Shown here: piece after piece, positions 26,721 through 35,125 of the stretch | Layout: the number at the start of each line of letters is the position of its first letter | Numbering within the stretch: position 1 is the stretch's first letter | NCBI RefSeq assembly: GCF_000312425.1 | Contig: NZ_HE997181.1 | Coordinates: 716,002-780,001 of the forward strand | Length of the DNA: 64,000 bases | DNA from: Reyranella massiliensis 521 | GTDB lineage: Bacteria; Pseudomonadota; Alphaproteobacteria; Reyranellales; Reyranellaceae | Reading direction: 5' to 3' | Made by a program: the position numbers and the translations under genes | Notes under the pieces: model-generated | Seen by the model: only the letters and a program-made list of their open reading frames with translations | Database searches by the model: none | What the model was told of the DNA's origin: nothing

Positions 26721-27542
26721 CTAGCCCTTGATGAAGGCAAGCAAGTCGGCGTTGACCTGATCCTTCTGGATCGATGCCAGCCCATGGCTGCCTTTGGGAT
26801 AGACCTTGAGCGTGGCGCCCCTCACCAGCTTGACGGACTGGTGAGCCGAAGCGTCGATTGGCACGATCTGATCGTCGTCGCCATGAATGAGCAGGGTCGG
26901 GATGTCGAACTTCTTCAGGTCCTCGGTGAAATCCGTTTCCGAGAAAGCCTTGATGCAGTCGAGCAGCGGCTTCAACCCACCCATCATGCCTTGCAGCCAA
27001 AAGGAATCGCGCTGCCCCTGGCTCACCTTCGCGCCGTCGCGGTTGGCACCATAGAACGGCACGGCTAGGTCCCTGAAGAACTGCGAGCGGTCGTCGGCGA
27101 CGCCCTTGCGGATGCCGTCGAACACGTCGATCGGCAAGCCGCCGGGATTGGCGGCGGTCTTGAGCATCAGGGGCGGAACGGCACCGACCAGCACGGCTTT
27201 GGCGACACGCTTGGTGCCATGCCGCCCGATAAAACGCGCAACCTCACCTCCGCCCGTGGAGTGGCCGACCATGACGGCGTCCTTGAGGTCGAGCTTGTCG
27301 AACAGCTCGGCGAGATCGTCGGCGTAGGTATTCATTTCGTTGCCATCCCACGGCTGGCTCGAACGGCCGTGCCCGCGACGGTCGTGGGCGATGACGCGAT
27401 AGCCGTGGCTGGCGAGGAAGACCATCTGGTCTTCCCAGGCATCGGCAGTCAGCGGCCAACCATGACTGAAAGTGATCGGCCGACCGCTGCCCCAATCCTT
27501 GTAGTAGATTTCGGTGCCGTCACGGGTCTTAATGGTTGGCAT
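26721..27542 (-). CDS. Alpha/beta hydrolase, cofactor-free haloperoxidase/arylesterase type
   Basis: 273 residues, the standard length of the group. The nucleophile is S95 in VGHSTGGGE. The acid is D224 in HGDDDQIVP and the base H253 in KGSHGL, giving a complete triad. The oxyanion-hole segment SHGWP (26-30) and the HDRRGHGRS block are typical of non-haem chloroperoxidases. These proteins act as esterases or perhydrolases in vitro; the physiological substrate is usually unknown. The small hypothetical gene at 27632 diverges from it. Confidence 0.9.
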   Translation of the reverse strand: MPTIKTRDGTEIYYKDWGSGRPITFSHGWPLTADAWEDQMVFLASHGYRVIAHDRRGHGRSSQPWDGNEMNTYADDLAELFDKLDLKDAVMVGHSTGGGEVARFIGRHGTKRVAKAVLVGAVPPLMLKTAANPGGLPIDVFDGIRKGVADDRSQFFRDLAVPFYGANRDGAKVSQGQRDSFWLQGMMGGLKPLLDCIKAFSETDFTEDLKKFDIPTLLIHGDDDQIVPIDASAHQSVKLVRGATLKVYPKGSHGLASIQKDQVNADLLAFIKG

Positions 27543-27631
27543 GGCCTATTCCTCGGTAAGTGGAACTCCGGGCCGGGAGAATGCCTCAACGATCAGGATG
27601 AGCAACCTGCACGAAAGTATAGAGGGGTATC

Positions 27632-28159
27632 ATGAGCACCTCCATTGCCGACGAGCGTCGCCTTCTTACTGCCGATGAATACGAGCCGGTGGTGCGCAGC
27701 CACTATCCGGCATTGAGCGGATTGAACCGCGAAGAGCTTGTCGACCTGGTGCGTTGGCTGCGCGAACGGCGGGCAAAGTTCCGCAGTCAGGTGGAGCGCC
27801 GCCATCGTGCGCAACGCGGCAAAGCCGAACCACGAGCGGCCGCCGCGGCCGAGTCGAGCGAGCGCGGCATCGCGGCCAAGAAACAGGTGTTCGCCCGCGC
27901 CCTCAAGCGAGCCAATGCCCGCCTCGATCGCGTGCTGGCGGACGAGAAGCGTGCTGCCATGGGCGCGCGCATGGCCGAAGCCCTAGCACGCAAACGTGCT
28001 GCGCGCATCCATCACCCGACGGCCGGCCGGCGGGCGGGTTCCGGCGCGCGGTCCATCGAGAACCCCAAGGGGGCCGATATCGTCCCAGGCTCGGCTGTTG
28101 GCAGCATTTCGCAGGCCACCCGAGTCGCTCAGGCGCGCCGCGACAACAAAGGCGAGTAG
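27632..28159 (+). CDS. Hypothetical basic helical protein
   Basis: 175 residues, very rich in R, A and K. Residues 30-130 are predicted to be long amphipathic helix (LNREELVDLVRWLRERRAKF, then KKQVFARALKRANARLDRVL). The C-terminal 45 residues look disordered and basic (RRAGSGARSIENPKG). No known domain was recognised. GAGGGG precedes the ATG at good distance. It has no operon partner: the next gene starts 173 bp later behind its own promoter. The composition would suit nucleic-acid binding, but that is only a guess. Confidence 0.7.
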   Translation: MSTSIADERRLLTADEYEPVVRSHYPALSGLNREELVDLVRWLRERRAKFRSQVERRHRAQRGKAEPRAAAAAESSERGIAAKKQVFARALKRANARLDRVLADEKRAAMGARMAEALARKRAARIHHPTAGRRAGSGARSIENPKGADIVPGSAVGSISQATRVAQARRDNKGE

Positions 28160-28215
28160 CGGCAGTCCTGCCGGCACAAGGTGGCGCCATCCGATGCCGG
28201 GCGTCGTGCCGGTGC

Positions 28216-28257
28216 TTGATATCTGTCAACGCCGCCGCCTCGGCCCTCGGCTAGATT
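28216..28257 (+). promoter_or_regulatory. FNR/FixK-type box with -10 element (class II layout)
   Basis: TTGAT-ATCT-GTCAA at 28216-28229 fits the alphaproteobacterial FixK/FnrN consensus (TTGAY-N4-RTCAA). TAGATT at 28252-28257 is a plausible -10 hexamer. With a start near 28264 the box centres at exactly -41.5, the position of activating class II FNR/CRP sites. The leader to the CBS-BON ATG is about 69 bases. This predicts induction of that gene, and probably its follower, at low oxygen. Confidence 0.55.
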
Positions 28258-28332
28258 CTCCGCAACGACAGAACGTTGGCCACGCCGGAATGACGATGGT
28301 CACAGCGGGAGACGAAGCAGAGGGGCGTGCCG

Positions 28333-29010
28333 ATGCTTGCCAGGGACGTCATGAGTACGGACGTGACGACGGTCGCGGTCACGGCGACCTTGCTCGAAGC
28401 CACCCGGATGATGGTGAATGCCCGTGTCGGCATATTGCCTGTCGCCGATGGTGACGGCGGGCTGGTCGGCATCCTGAGCGAGCACGATGTGCTTGGGCAC
28501 GAGACGGCGGAAGGCCTGACAGGCCGCGCCTGGGGAGCCAGTGAGACTGGCGGGACGCTTTCTGCACTGATCTCCAGTGTCATGACGAAGAACGTCGTCG
28601 TGGCGACGGAAGAGGAAACGCTGGCAGACGTTGCCAACCTGATGGTGAAGCACCGGGTCAAACATCTTCCGGTCGTGCGCGGCCGATCCGTGGTCGGCAT
28701 CATCAGCAGGCTCGATCTCATCAAAGCCATGCTCTCCCCCGGGCCTCCCCAGGGTGCGGGACAGGACGCCGCGCCGGCCTCCGGCAGCGACGCGGTACGC
28801 GAGAACGTCGTCGCGGCGATTCACAAGCTCGGCCTGCCGCTGGGTGCGGCGTTCGATGTCGTGGTGCGCAACGGCATCGTTCACCTGTGGGGACAGGTGG
28901 CGGACCAGGAACAGGAGACTGCTTGCCGGCAGGCTACCGCTGGCGTACCCGGTGTTGTCGAGGTCATGAGCCACATGCAGGTCGTAGCTTGGCGGCAACG
29001 GCGGCATTAG
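28333..29010 (+). CDS. CBS-domain pair with C-terminal BON domain
   Basis: 225 residues. Two CBS motifs span about 4-60 (ARDVMSTDVTTVAVTATLLEA, GILPVADGDGGLVGILSEHDVL) and 85-140 (ISSVMTKNVVVATEEETLADV, HLPVVRGRSVVGIISRLDLI). A BON domain follows at about 160-220 (VRNGIVHLWGQVADQEQETACRQA). CBS pairs bind adenine nucleotides; BON domains often bind membranes or phospholipids. This architecture recurs in alphaproteobacterial low-oxygen and stress regulons. AGGGG precedes the ATG at 28333, which is preferred over GTG 28327. It is followed 11 bp later by a secreted protease-like gene. Confidence 0.9.
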   Translation: MLARDVMSTDVTTVAVTATLLEATRMMVNARVGILPVADGDGGLVGILSEHDVLGHETAEGLTGRAWGASETGGTLSALISSVMTKNVVVATEEETLADVANLMVKHRVKHLPVVRGRSVVGIISRLDLIKAMLSPGPPQGAGQDAAPASGSDAVRENVVAAIHKLGLPLGAAFDVVVRNGIVHLWGQVADQEQETACRQATAGVPGVVEVMSHMQVVAWRQRRH

Positions 29011-29021
29011 GCTTGCACGCC

Positions 29022-30188
29022 GTGGGCTCTCTTGTGGTCCCCATTGTCGTCGCACTCGCGATAACCTGGAGTACGACATCCCGCGCCTCGGCCATGACGC
29101 TCGTGGTCGAGACGATTGAATTGCCTCGTGCCGGCGGAAATGTCCATTCCTTCCAGCATCGCCTCAAGCTCACCGGGCCATTGGAACCCGGCGACAGCGA
29201 CAGGCTGCGCGACGTTCTGAAGACATTGGCGCCGGTCGGGCGCGACGCTGGCGAACTGGCGACCATCGAACTCGACAGTCGCGGCGGCGCTCTGGAAGAA
29301 GGGCTTCGCATGGGGCGCCTGTTCCGGCAATTCAGCGTCACGACGATCGTTCGCAAGAATGCCCAATGCTTGTCGGCTTGCGCCCTTGCCTTTCTCGGTG
29401 GCGCGACGGTCGCCGCAGCCAAAATTGTTCCGAGCCGGCGGCTCGAGATCGGCGGGCAACTGGGCTTTCATGCCTTCTATGCCGGCCAGGGGGAACGATC
29501 GGTCGATGCCACGGGCAGCCGCGCCAGGGGTGTCGCCGAAGGCCGGGCCGCATCCGCAATGATCATCGCCTACGCCGCGGAGATGGGCGCAGATCCGGGT
29601 TTGCTGGCGCGCGCCCTGGTGCGCCCGCCGGAAGACATCACATACATCGTCAGCGTGAGCGAGTTCCTCGCGCTGAATGCCTGCCCGGTAGGGCTCGCCC
29701 GTCCGCAATTGACCTTGGCCGAACAGGCCGCAAATCTCTGCAGCAATGCAACCGCGGGACTGGTGGTGCGGTGGTCGGACCGGATGTACGAATACACGGC
29801 CCGCGAGGCGCGCAATCTCCTGCTGGGCGAGGTTGGTCGCGGTATTACGGCCGCCGACGTCAAAAAGGGGCTGGGCACCCGCCTGGAGGAGATCATGCGG
29901 TCGGGCAACGAGACCGCGAAAGACCTCGTCTATGGCGAGCTCGCTGCAGCCGGGGTTTCCTTGCCGTCCCTGCACGACAAGACCTTCCACATGGAGGATG
30001 TGAGGTTAGGGCCGCGTACGCTCGAATGCCTGGCCAGCCTCTCGACGCACGGTGAGGCCTATGGTGTCGTTCTGATCACTTCGCGAGGCATCATGCCTCC
30101 GCCGAACGCCGCGCCGGCAGGCTGCCCTGAACTGTTTCTCCATGCACCGGACGAGCTGATCAACCTCTCTTCTCCCCCCCGGCGCTGA
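29022..30188 (+). CDS. Secreted ClpP-class serine-protease-like protein (COG3904 type)
   Basis: 388 residues from GTG 29022; TTG 29013 is also possible. The N-terminus is a signal peptide with a hydrophobic core (SLVVPIVVALAITW) and a likely cleavage after SRASA. The central domain resembles the ClpP/crotonase fold: IELDSRGGALEEGLRMG (SDH-type nucleotide-free oxyanion loop), then CLSACALAFLGG with candidate nucleophile S118, and GGQLGFHAF with candidate base H150. This pattern defines a family of predicted periplasmic proteins of unknown client. The two cysteines around S118 may form a disulfide. It is probably co-transcribed with the CBS-BON gene and so perhaps low-oxygen induced. Confidence 0.75.
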   Translation: MGSLVVPIVVALAITWSTTSRASAMTLVVETIELPRAGGNVHSFQHRLKLTGPLEPGDSDRLRDVLKTLAPVGRDAGELATIELDSRGGALEEGLRMGRLFRQFSVTTIVRKNAQCLSACALAFLGGATVAAAKIVPSRRLEIGGQLGFHAFYAGQGERSVDATGSRARGVAEGRAASAMIIAYAAEMGADPGLLARALVRPPEDITYIVSVSEFLALNACPVGLARPQLTLAEQAANLCSNATAGLVVRWSDRMYEYTAREARNLLLGEVGRGITAADVKKGLGTRLEEIMRSGNETAKDLVYGELAAAGVSLPSLHDKTFHMEDVRLGPRTLECLASLSTHGEAYGVVLITSRGIMPPPNAAPAGCPELFLHAPDELINLSSPPRR

Positions 30189-30210
30189 GACGAGCGAGGG
30201 CAGGCAAGAA

Positions 30211-30289
30211 AGCGCCAGCCTTCACGTCCAGACACAAAGGCCATAGGTTCGGGCAATGAAGGGCCGTCCGTGAAGGTGTGAGCTGCGCT
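30211..30289. repeat. Long imperfect inverted repeat between convergent genes
   Basis: CCTTCACG (30219-30226) pairs with CGTGAAGG (30269-30276), and outside it AGCGC (30211-30215) pairs with GCGCT (30285-30289). The loop is about 42 bases. It sits between two convergent stops (30188 and 30349) and may end or protect both transcripts. There is no T-run. Confidence 0.3.
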
Positions 30290-30348
30290 GATCGCCGGCT
30301 GCGTCTGATACGGCAGGCGCAAGAGCGGCCGACGCTCTACACCGAGCG

Positions 30349-31590
30349 TCAACGCCGCTCGAAGTCGATCCGCTCGTCGACCGGCAGGCCGAGCAGGTGG
30401 CGGCGCAGGCAATCGAGGCCGAGCTCCGTCGCCCCGACGCGTACCCAGTCGCGCCCACCCAGCAGACGGGCCTGACGGGCAACCGTGCCGCCTGCGTCGG
30501 CGAGGCCAATGCAGATCGTGCCGCCGAGATCGGGCCGGTCGGCACCCTCGTCGAGATCGATCAGCACAGCCAGCGCATGGCTGGCGCCGCTCTTCTCGCG
30601 CAGGGTCCGGGCGGCCGAGGCGGCGGCTTCGGGCGTGACGCCCGTCGCTTCGAGTTCGCCGAGGTCGCGGGCAACGAGACCGCGCCGGAAGGCGCGTTCG
30701 GCGCCGGCGAGCGGGGCGAGGCGCGCCGCGAGATGGCCGCCGGTGAACATTTCCGCTGTCGCCAGCGAGGCGCCGCGTTCCAGCAACTTCGCGAGGATCA
30801 CCCCTTCGAGCGTCTGCTCGTCCTCGGCAATGATGAAATTACCGAGGCGGCGGCGAACTTCCGCTTCGATGGGCGCAAGCCTGGCCGCCAGATCGGCTTC
30901 GTCCTCGCCACGGATGGCGAGCTTGGTTTCGAGCTGCGGGTAGTGCGCCTGGAAGCCGAGCTTGATGCCGCCGCCGTCCCTGAAGACCTCCATGTCGCCC
31001 AGCATCTGGTCGGCGCGCGATTCGCCGATGCCGAACGTGTGGAAGCGCTTGAGCCTGGCCACACCCTTGATGCCGCTCAGTGCCAACAGGCGCGGGATGA
31101 CCTGTTCGTCGAGCATGCGGCGCATCTCGCGCGGTACGCCCGGCGTGAAGAAGAAACGAGCCTTGCCTATGGTCAGGGCAAAGCCGCAGGCCGTGCCGAT
31201 GGGATTGTCGATGAACTCCGCGTTGGCCGGCAGCATCGCCTGCTTGCGGTTGTTGGGCGGCATGACCCGGCCGCGTCGCGCATAGGATTCTTCCATGCGC
31301 TGCAGCCAGTAGTCGCTCAGCACCAGGTCGACGCCGGCGGCTTGTGCCGCTACTTCCTGCGAGAGGTCGTCGACGGTGGGGCCCAGCCCGCCATTGACGA
31401 TCACCGCATCGGCGCGCTCGCCGGCCTGGCGGAAGGCCTGCAGCAGGCTCTCCCGATCGTCGCCCACGGTGGTGCCCCAATGGACGCCGAGCCCGACATC
31501 GACGAGCCGCCGGGAGATGTGGCTGTAGTTGGTGTTGACGGTTTTGCCGGTGAGGATCTCGTCGCCGGTACAGAGGATTTCGACGCGCAT
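30349..31590 (-). CDS. CinA-like protein with degenerate deamidase domain
   Basis: 413 residues, usual CinA length. The N-terminal MoCF/COG1058 domain (1-170) is well kept: ILCTGDEILTGKTVNTN, VNGGLGPTVDDLSQEV and the FFFTPGVPREMRRML block. This domain hydrolyses ADP-ribose-like dinucleotides in known CinA proteins. The C-terminal PncC-type NMN deamidase domain (about 255-410) has lost its signature. The usual AESCTGG reads AEMFTGG (279-285), so the catalytic serine is M281, and the following GGxVxYS segment reads RRGLVARD. The deamidase activity is therefore probably gone. It diverges from the RraA-like gene 64 bp away. Confidence 0.88.
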   Translation of the reverse strand: MRVEILCTGDEILTGKTVNTNYSHISRRLVDVGLGVHWGTTVGDDRESLLQAFRQAGERADAVIVNGGLGPTVDDLSQEVAAQAAGVDLVLSDYWLQRMEESYARRGRVMPPNNRKQAMLPANAEFIDNPIGTACGFALTIGKARFFFTPGVPREMRRMLDEQVIPRLLALSGIKGVARLKRFHTFGIGESRADQMLGDMEVFRDGGGIKLGFQAHYPQLETKLAIRGEDEADLAARLAPIEAEVRRRLGNFIIAEDEQTLEGVILAKLLERGASLATAEMFTGGHLAARLAPLAGAERAFRRGLVARDLGELEATGVTPEAAASAARTLREKSGASHALAVLIDLDEGADRPDLGGTICIGLADAGGTVARQARLLGGRDWVRVGATELGLDCLRRHLLGLPVDERIDFERR

Positions 31591-31654
31591 TCGCGGGATT
31601 ATCGGCTAACGTCGGCCAGAAATCGAGAGCAGGAAAATCGAGGGAGAGATCGCC

Positions 31655-32374
31655 ATGACGTCGCTTTCATCCGATCTGCGCGAGGCGCTGGCCAAGGTGG
31701 GCACGTCGACGCTCACCGGTGTCCTGAACCGCCGGGGCTTGCGCAGCATGACACTCTACGACGTCTGGCCGATGCGCCCAGAACAACCGCGCATGGTCGG
31801 TCTGGCTTTCACCATGCGTTTCATTCCCTCGCGCGAGGACATGGACGGCCCGACCTCGACCAACCGGTCGCTGGTCCAGCCACAGGCCATGGAGGAATGC
31901 CCGCCGGGCTATGTGCTGATGATCGATTCCCGGGGCGATTCAAGGGCCGCCTCGGCCGGCGACCTCTATGTCGGCCGCCTGAAGGCGCGCGGCGCGGCCG
32001 GCATCGTCACCGATGGCGGCTTCCGCGATACCGACGGGGTGTTCAAGACGGGACTGCCGGCCTATCACCGCCGGCCGTCCTCGCCGCCGAGCCCGATTGC
32101 CCATCGGCCGGTCGATCTCAACCTGCCCATCGCCTGTGGCGGGGTCGCCGTTTATCCCGGCGACGTTATCGTGGGCGATCGCGATGCCGTCCTCGTCATT
32201 CCACCCGGCATCGTCGAAGCAGTGGCCGAGGAAGCGCTCAACACCTACCACTACGAAGAGTTCGCCGAGGCCGAGGTGGCGCGCGGCCGCTCGCTGAAGG
32301 GCCTGTTCCCCGTCGCCAGCGACGAGGCCAAGCGCGACTACGAGGCGTGGAAGAAGTGCGGCGGCAAAGGCTGA
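31655..32374 (+). CDS. RraA-family protein (HMG/CHA aldolase-like)
   Basis: 239 residues. The RraA/aldolase core shows as PPGYVLMIDSRGDSRAASAGDLYVGRLKARGAAGIVTDGGFRD: the GD(L) loop followed about 20 residues later by the R-D pair that binds metal and carboxylate in 4-hydroxy-4-methyl-2-oxoglutarate aldolases. The C-terminal part (GDVIVGDRDAVLVIPP) is typical. Proteins with this context are catabolic aldolases or decarboxylases rather than RNase E regulators. A direct repeat AAATCGAG lies upstream at 31620 and 31635. The gene converges on the OsmC-like gene (10 bp apart). Confidence 0.85.
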   Translation: MTSLSSDLREALAKVGTSTLTGVLNRRGLRSMTLYDVWPMRPEQPRMVGLAFTMRFIPSREDMDGPTSTNRSLVQPQAMEECPPGYVLMIDSRGDSRAASAGDLYVGRLKARGAAGIVTDGGFRDTDGVFKTGLPAYHRRPSSPPSPIAHRPVDLNLPIACGGVAVYPGDVIVGDRDAVLVIPPGIVEAVAEEALNTYHYEEFAEAEVARGRSLKGLFPVASDEAKRDYEAWKKCGGKG

Positions 32375-32383
32375 ACTGCCACG

Positions 32384-32779
32384 TTAGGCCAGCTTCGTCA
32401 GGATCTCGAGCCCGGTCTTCAGGGTGAGGGTCACGGGCGTGCGCTCGGCGATATCGGCCATGCGCTTCTTCTGTTCCTCGTCGACGGCGCCTTCGATGGT
32501 GAGCACACGGTCGATCCGCTGCTTGTCGCCGTCGCGCGAAAAGTGGATGTCGGCGTGGACGGCCGTGACCGGCCACTTCTTGCGCTCGGCATACATGCGG
32601 AGCGTGATCACGGTGCAGGCGCCCAATGCCGACGTCAGCAGATCGTAGGGCGCGGGACCTGCATCCTTACCGCCGAGTTCGGCGCCTTCGTCGGCCTTGA
32701 GTTTGTGATGACCGCCGTGCCCGGTGGCGATGGTCGTCTCGTAGTTGGTCGTGCCGATGCTTGCCTTTGCATGCGCCAT
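32384..32779 (-). CDS. OsmC-family protein with one conserved cysteine
   Basis: 131 residues, typical OsmC length. The fold is indicated by APYDLLTSALGACTVITLRMYAERKKWPV, where C55 is the first (peroxidatic) cysteine. The second family cysteine, normally in KCPVxxTL, is replaced by T114 in RTPVTLTL. The protein therefore cannot form the disulfide used by Ohr/OsmC peroxidases and may act as a thiol or ligand carrier instead. It is on the same strand as the SelD fusion, which ends 11 bp upstream, so the two are very likely co-transcribed. Confidence 0.87.
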   Translation of the reverse strand: MAHAKASIGTTNYETTIATGHGGHHKLKADEGAELGGKDAGPAPYDLLTSALGACTVITLRMYAERKKWPVTAVHADIHFSRDGDKQRIDRVLTIEGAVDEEQKKRMADIAERTPVTLTLKTGLEILTKLA

Positions 32780-32790
32780 GGCTCGTCTCC

Positions 32791-35022
32791 CTAAACCAAG
32801 TGAATGAAAGATCGTTCCGCGGTACGCGCGCGCACCTCGCCGATCACGACGCCTTCGATCTTTCCTGCAGCTTCGGCCGGAACGGCTGCGAGCAGGCCGC
32901 CGGCCGTCTGCGGGTCGAACAGAAGCGGCAGCTTCGCATGGCTGGCCATACGGTCCATCCCGTCGATCAGATGACGCGCGCGCAAATTCTCTGGCTGCAG
33001 TGAACTCGCCAGACCCTGAGCGAACAGCTCCACGGCGCCGTCGAGGGCCGGGAGGGCATCGAGATGGAGATCGACTGAGACGTCGTCGCCGCGGCCGGTG
33101 GCGCGGATCATCTCGGCGAGATGGCCGGCAAGACCGAAGCCCGTGACGTCGGTGCAGGCATGGGCGCCGGCGGCAAGCAGTGCCGCTGCAGCCTCGTCCG
33201 AGGGCGTGCGCATGGAGGTGAGGGCGTCGGCGATCCAGCGGCCGCGCGCGGCGCCGCGCATGGCCGCCGCGAAGATCACGCCGGTGCCGAGCTTCTTGGT
33301 GAGGACCAGTTTGTCGCCCGGCCGCAGTCCACCCTTGCGCAAGGCTTTGGCGGCGACGATGAAGCCGTTCACCGAGAAGCCGAGTGCCGCTTCCGGTCCT
33401 TCGCCCGAATGGCCGCCGATGAGCGCACAGCCGGAACGATCGAGCACGCGGCGTGCGCCCGACAGCATCTGGAAGAGATCCTCCTCCATCAGCCGCTCGG
33501 CTGCAGCCGGTACGACCGCGAGCGCCAGTGCGCTGTGCGGCCTGGCGCCCATCGCCCAGACATCGCCCAGGGCGTGGACGGCGGCCACTTCACCGAAGGC
33601 GAAGGGATCGTCGACGAACGTTCGGAAGAAATCGACGGACTGCACCAGCGCCTGACCGGCCGGGACGTCGATCATCGCGGCATCGTCGGGCGCATCGAGG
33701 CCGATGGTGACGTTGGACACGGGCGACGGGGCGAGCCGACCCAGCACGCGCGTCAGGACGTTGGCGCCCACCTTGGCGCCGCAGCCGCCGCAACGCATGC
33801 CGATGTCGGCGAGAAGGCGTTTGGCCTCGGCATCGGCCAGGGCCGGATCGGGCGGTGCGTTGCGGGCGGCCATATCCATCGGGCCGGCCGGCGGCTCGCG
33901 GTACATGCGCATCCACTTGCGATCGATATGGTCCTTCCAGCGCCAGACCCAAGTCCCTTCGATGGCCCATCCGCTGCGCGTTGCGATCGCGCGGCCATCG
34001 CCCGTGCCCAGGATGGAGAGGTAGCGGCTTTGTGGCGTGAAGGGCTGTAGCGGCTGGCCGAGCAGGGCCCGGCGAAGATTGTCCGCCAACGGCGGACCCT
34101 GGCGCACGGCGAACACACCGGCTTTCGGCCGAGGATGGGCGGCCACGCTGGCGCAGTCTCCAACGGCGAAGATGCGCTCGTCGCCGGTCGAGCGCAGCGT
34201 CGGTTCGACGGCGAAAAAGCCACGCGGGTCGAGAGGGAGGCCGGTGTCGGCGAACCATTTGGCGGCGCTCGCTTCGGTAACGACGAAGGCTTCGTCGACG
34301 GCGACGCGCTCGCCGTTCGCCAGAAGGATCGCGCCGTCCTCGAGCCGGGTGGTCGCAACGTTCTCGATCAGGCGGATGCCGCGCTGGTGGAAGATCGCCC
34401 GAATCTTCCGCCGCGCTGCGACGGCCTGGCCCGACAGGATTTCGCCCTTGGTGACGAGGGTGACCGCGACCGCGGCATGGTGCGCGATGGCGCGCAGCCG
34501 ATGATCGATCGCCAGCGCCAGCTCGACGCCGCCTGCGCCGCCGCCGATCACGGCGATGCGTAGCGAGCCCTGCCAGTCCTTCACGCGTTCGAGGAAGGCC
34601 AGCCAGCGGCGGCCAAGTTCGGCGATGGGTTTGACGGGTGTGGCGTGGTCGGCGGCGCCGGGGAGTGCCTCGACGCTGGGCGAGGAGCCGACGTCGACGG
34701 AGAGAAAATCGTAGGCGACCGGCGGGCGGTTCTTGAGCAGGATCTGCCGATTATTCCGGTCGATCCCGGTCGCCTCGGCGTGGATCAGTCGCGTGCCGGT
34801 CCAGGCGGCCAGCCGGGCGAGGTCGACATGACACTCGTCGAAGGAATAGTGGCCGGCGACGAAGCCCGGGATCATGCCGGAATAGGGGGTCTCGATGTCC
34901 CGCCCGATCAAGGTCAGCCGCACGCCCGGCATCGGCTTCATGGCGAAGCTCTTCAGGACATGGACATGGGCGTGGCCGCCGCCGACCAGCACGAGATCCT
35001 TGAGGAGGGGAGCGGCCTGCAT
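32791..35022 (-). CDS. selD: Pyridine-nucleotide-disulfide oxidoreductase fused to selenophosphate synthase
   Basis: 743 residues. Residues 1-380 form an FAD/NAD(P) oxidoreductase of NDH-2 type: VLVGGGHAHVHVL (FAD), IAVIGGGAGGVELAL (second dinucleotide motif) and IFAVGDCA. Residues 405-743 are SelD: CGGCGAKVG (411-419), where C414 and K417 match the catalytic Cys/Lys of E. coli SelD, then the GLDAPDDAA and VQSVDFFRTFVDDPFAFG loops and the TDVTGFGLAGHL block. SelD makes selenophosphate from selenide and ATP; the oxidoreductase half may deliver or reduce selenium. ATG 35022 has AGGAAAG ahead of it. No selA, selB, selU, senA or selC-like gene is in the window. An OsmC-like gene follows. Confidence 0.93.
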   Translation of the reverse strand: MQAAPLLKDLVLVGGGHAHVHVLKSFAMKPMPGVRLTLIGRDIETPYSGMIPGFVAGHYSFDECHVDLARLAAWTGTRLIHAEATGIDRNNRQILLKNRPPVAYDFLSVDVGSSPSVEALPGAADHATPVKPIAELGRRWLAFLERVKDWQGSLRIAVIGGGAGGVELALAIDHRLRAIAHHAAVAVTLVTKGEILSGQAVAARRKIRAIFHQRGIRLIENVATTRLEDGAILLANGERVAVDEAFVVTEASAAKWFADTGLPLDPRGFFAVEPTLRSTGDERIFAVGDCASVAAHPRPKAGVFAVRQGPPLADNLRRALLGQPLQPFTPQSRYLSILGTGDGRAIATRSGWAIEGTWVWRWKDHIDRKWMRMYREPPAGPMDMAARNAPPDPALADAEAKRLLADIGMRCGGCGAKVGANVLTRVLGRLAPSPVSNVTIGLDAPDDAAMIDVPAGQALVQSVDFFRTFVDDPFAFGEVAAVHALGDVWAMGARPHSALALAVVPAAAERLMEEDLFQMLSGARRVLDRSGCALIGGHSGEGPEAALGFSVNGFIVAAKALRKGGLRPGDKLVLTKKLGTGVIFAAAMRGAARGRWIADALTSMRTPSDEAAAALLAAGAHACTDVTGFGLAGHLAEMIRATGRGDDVSVDLHLDALPALDGAVELFAQGLASSLQPENLRARHLIDGMDRMASHAKLPLLFDPQTAGGLLAAVPAEAAGKIEGVVIGEVRARTAERSFIHLV

Positions 35023-35070
35023 CGTCTTTCCTATAACGTATTGGAATGGCCGCTGGTATGTCGGCAAATA

Positions 35071-35087
35071 ATATTGTATATCAATAT
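35071..35087. promoter_or_regulatory. AT-rich palindrome in the selD/membrane-protein divergent gap
   Basis: ATATTG (35071-35076) and CAATAT (35082-35087) are perfect inverted arms around TATAT. The gap is only 103 bp and its centre is unusually AT-rich for this genome, as expected of back-to-back promoters. The site could control either gene. Confidence 0.3.
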
Positions 35088-35125
35088 ATTACGGAATTTC
35101 TTTCGAGTCGTCTTGGAGTTCCCCT

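Noticed and set aside
30397-32427. 676-residue plus-strand frame
   Set aside because: It is antisense to the CinA-like gene and then out of frame with the RraA-like gene; both real genes have conserved motifs.
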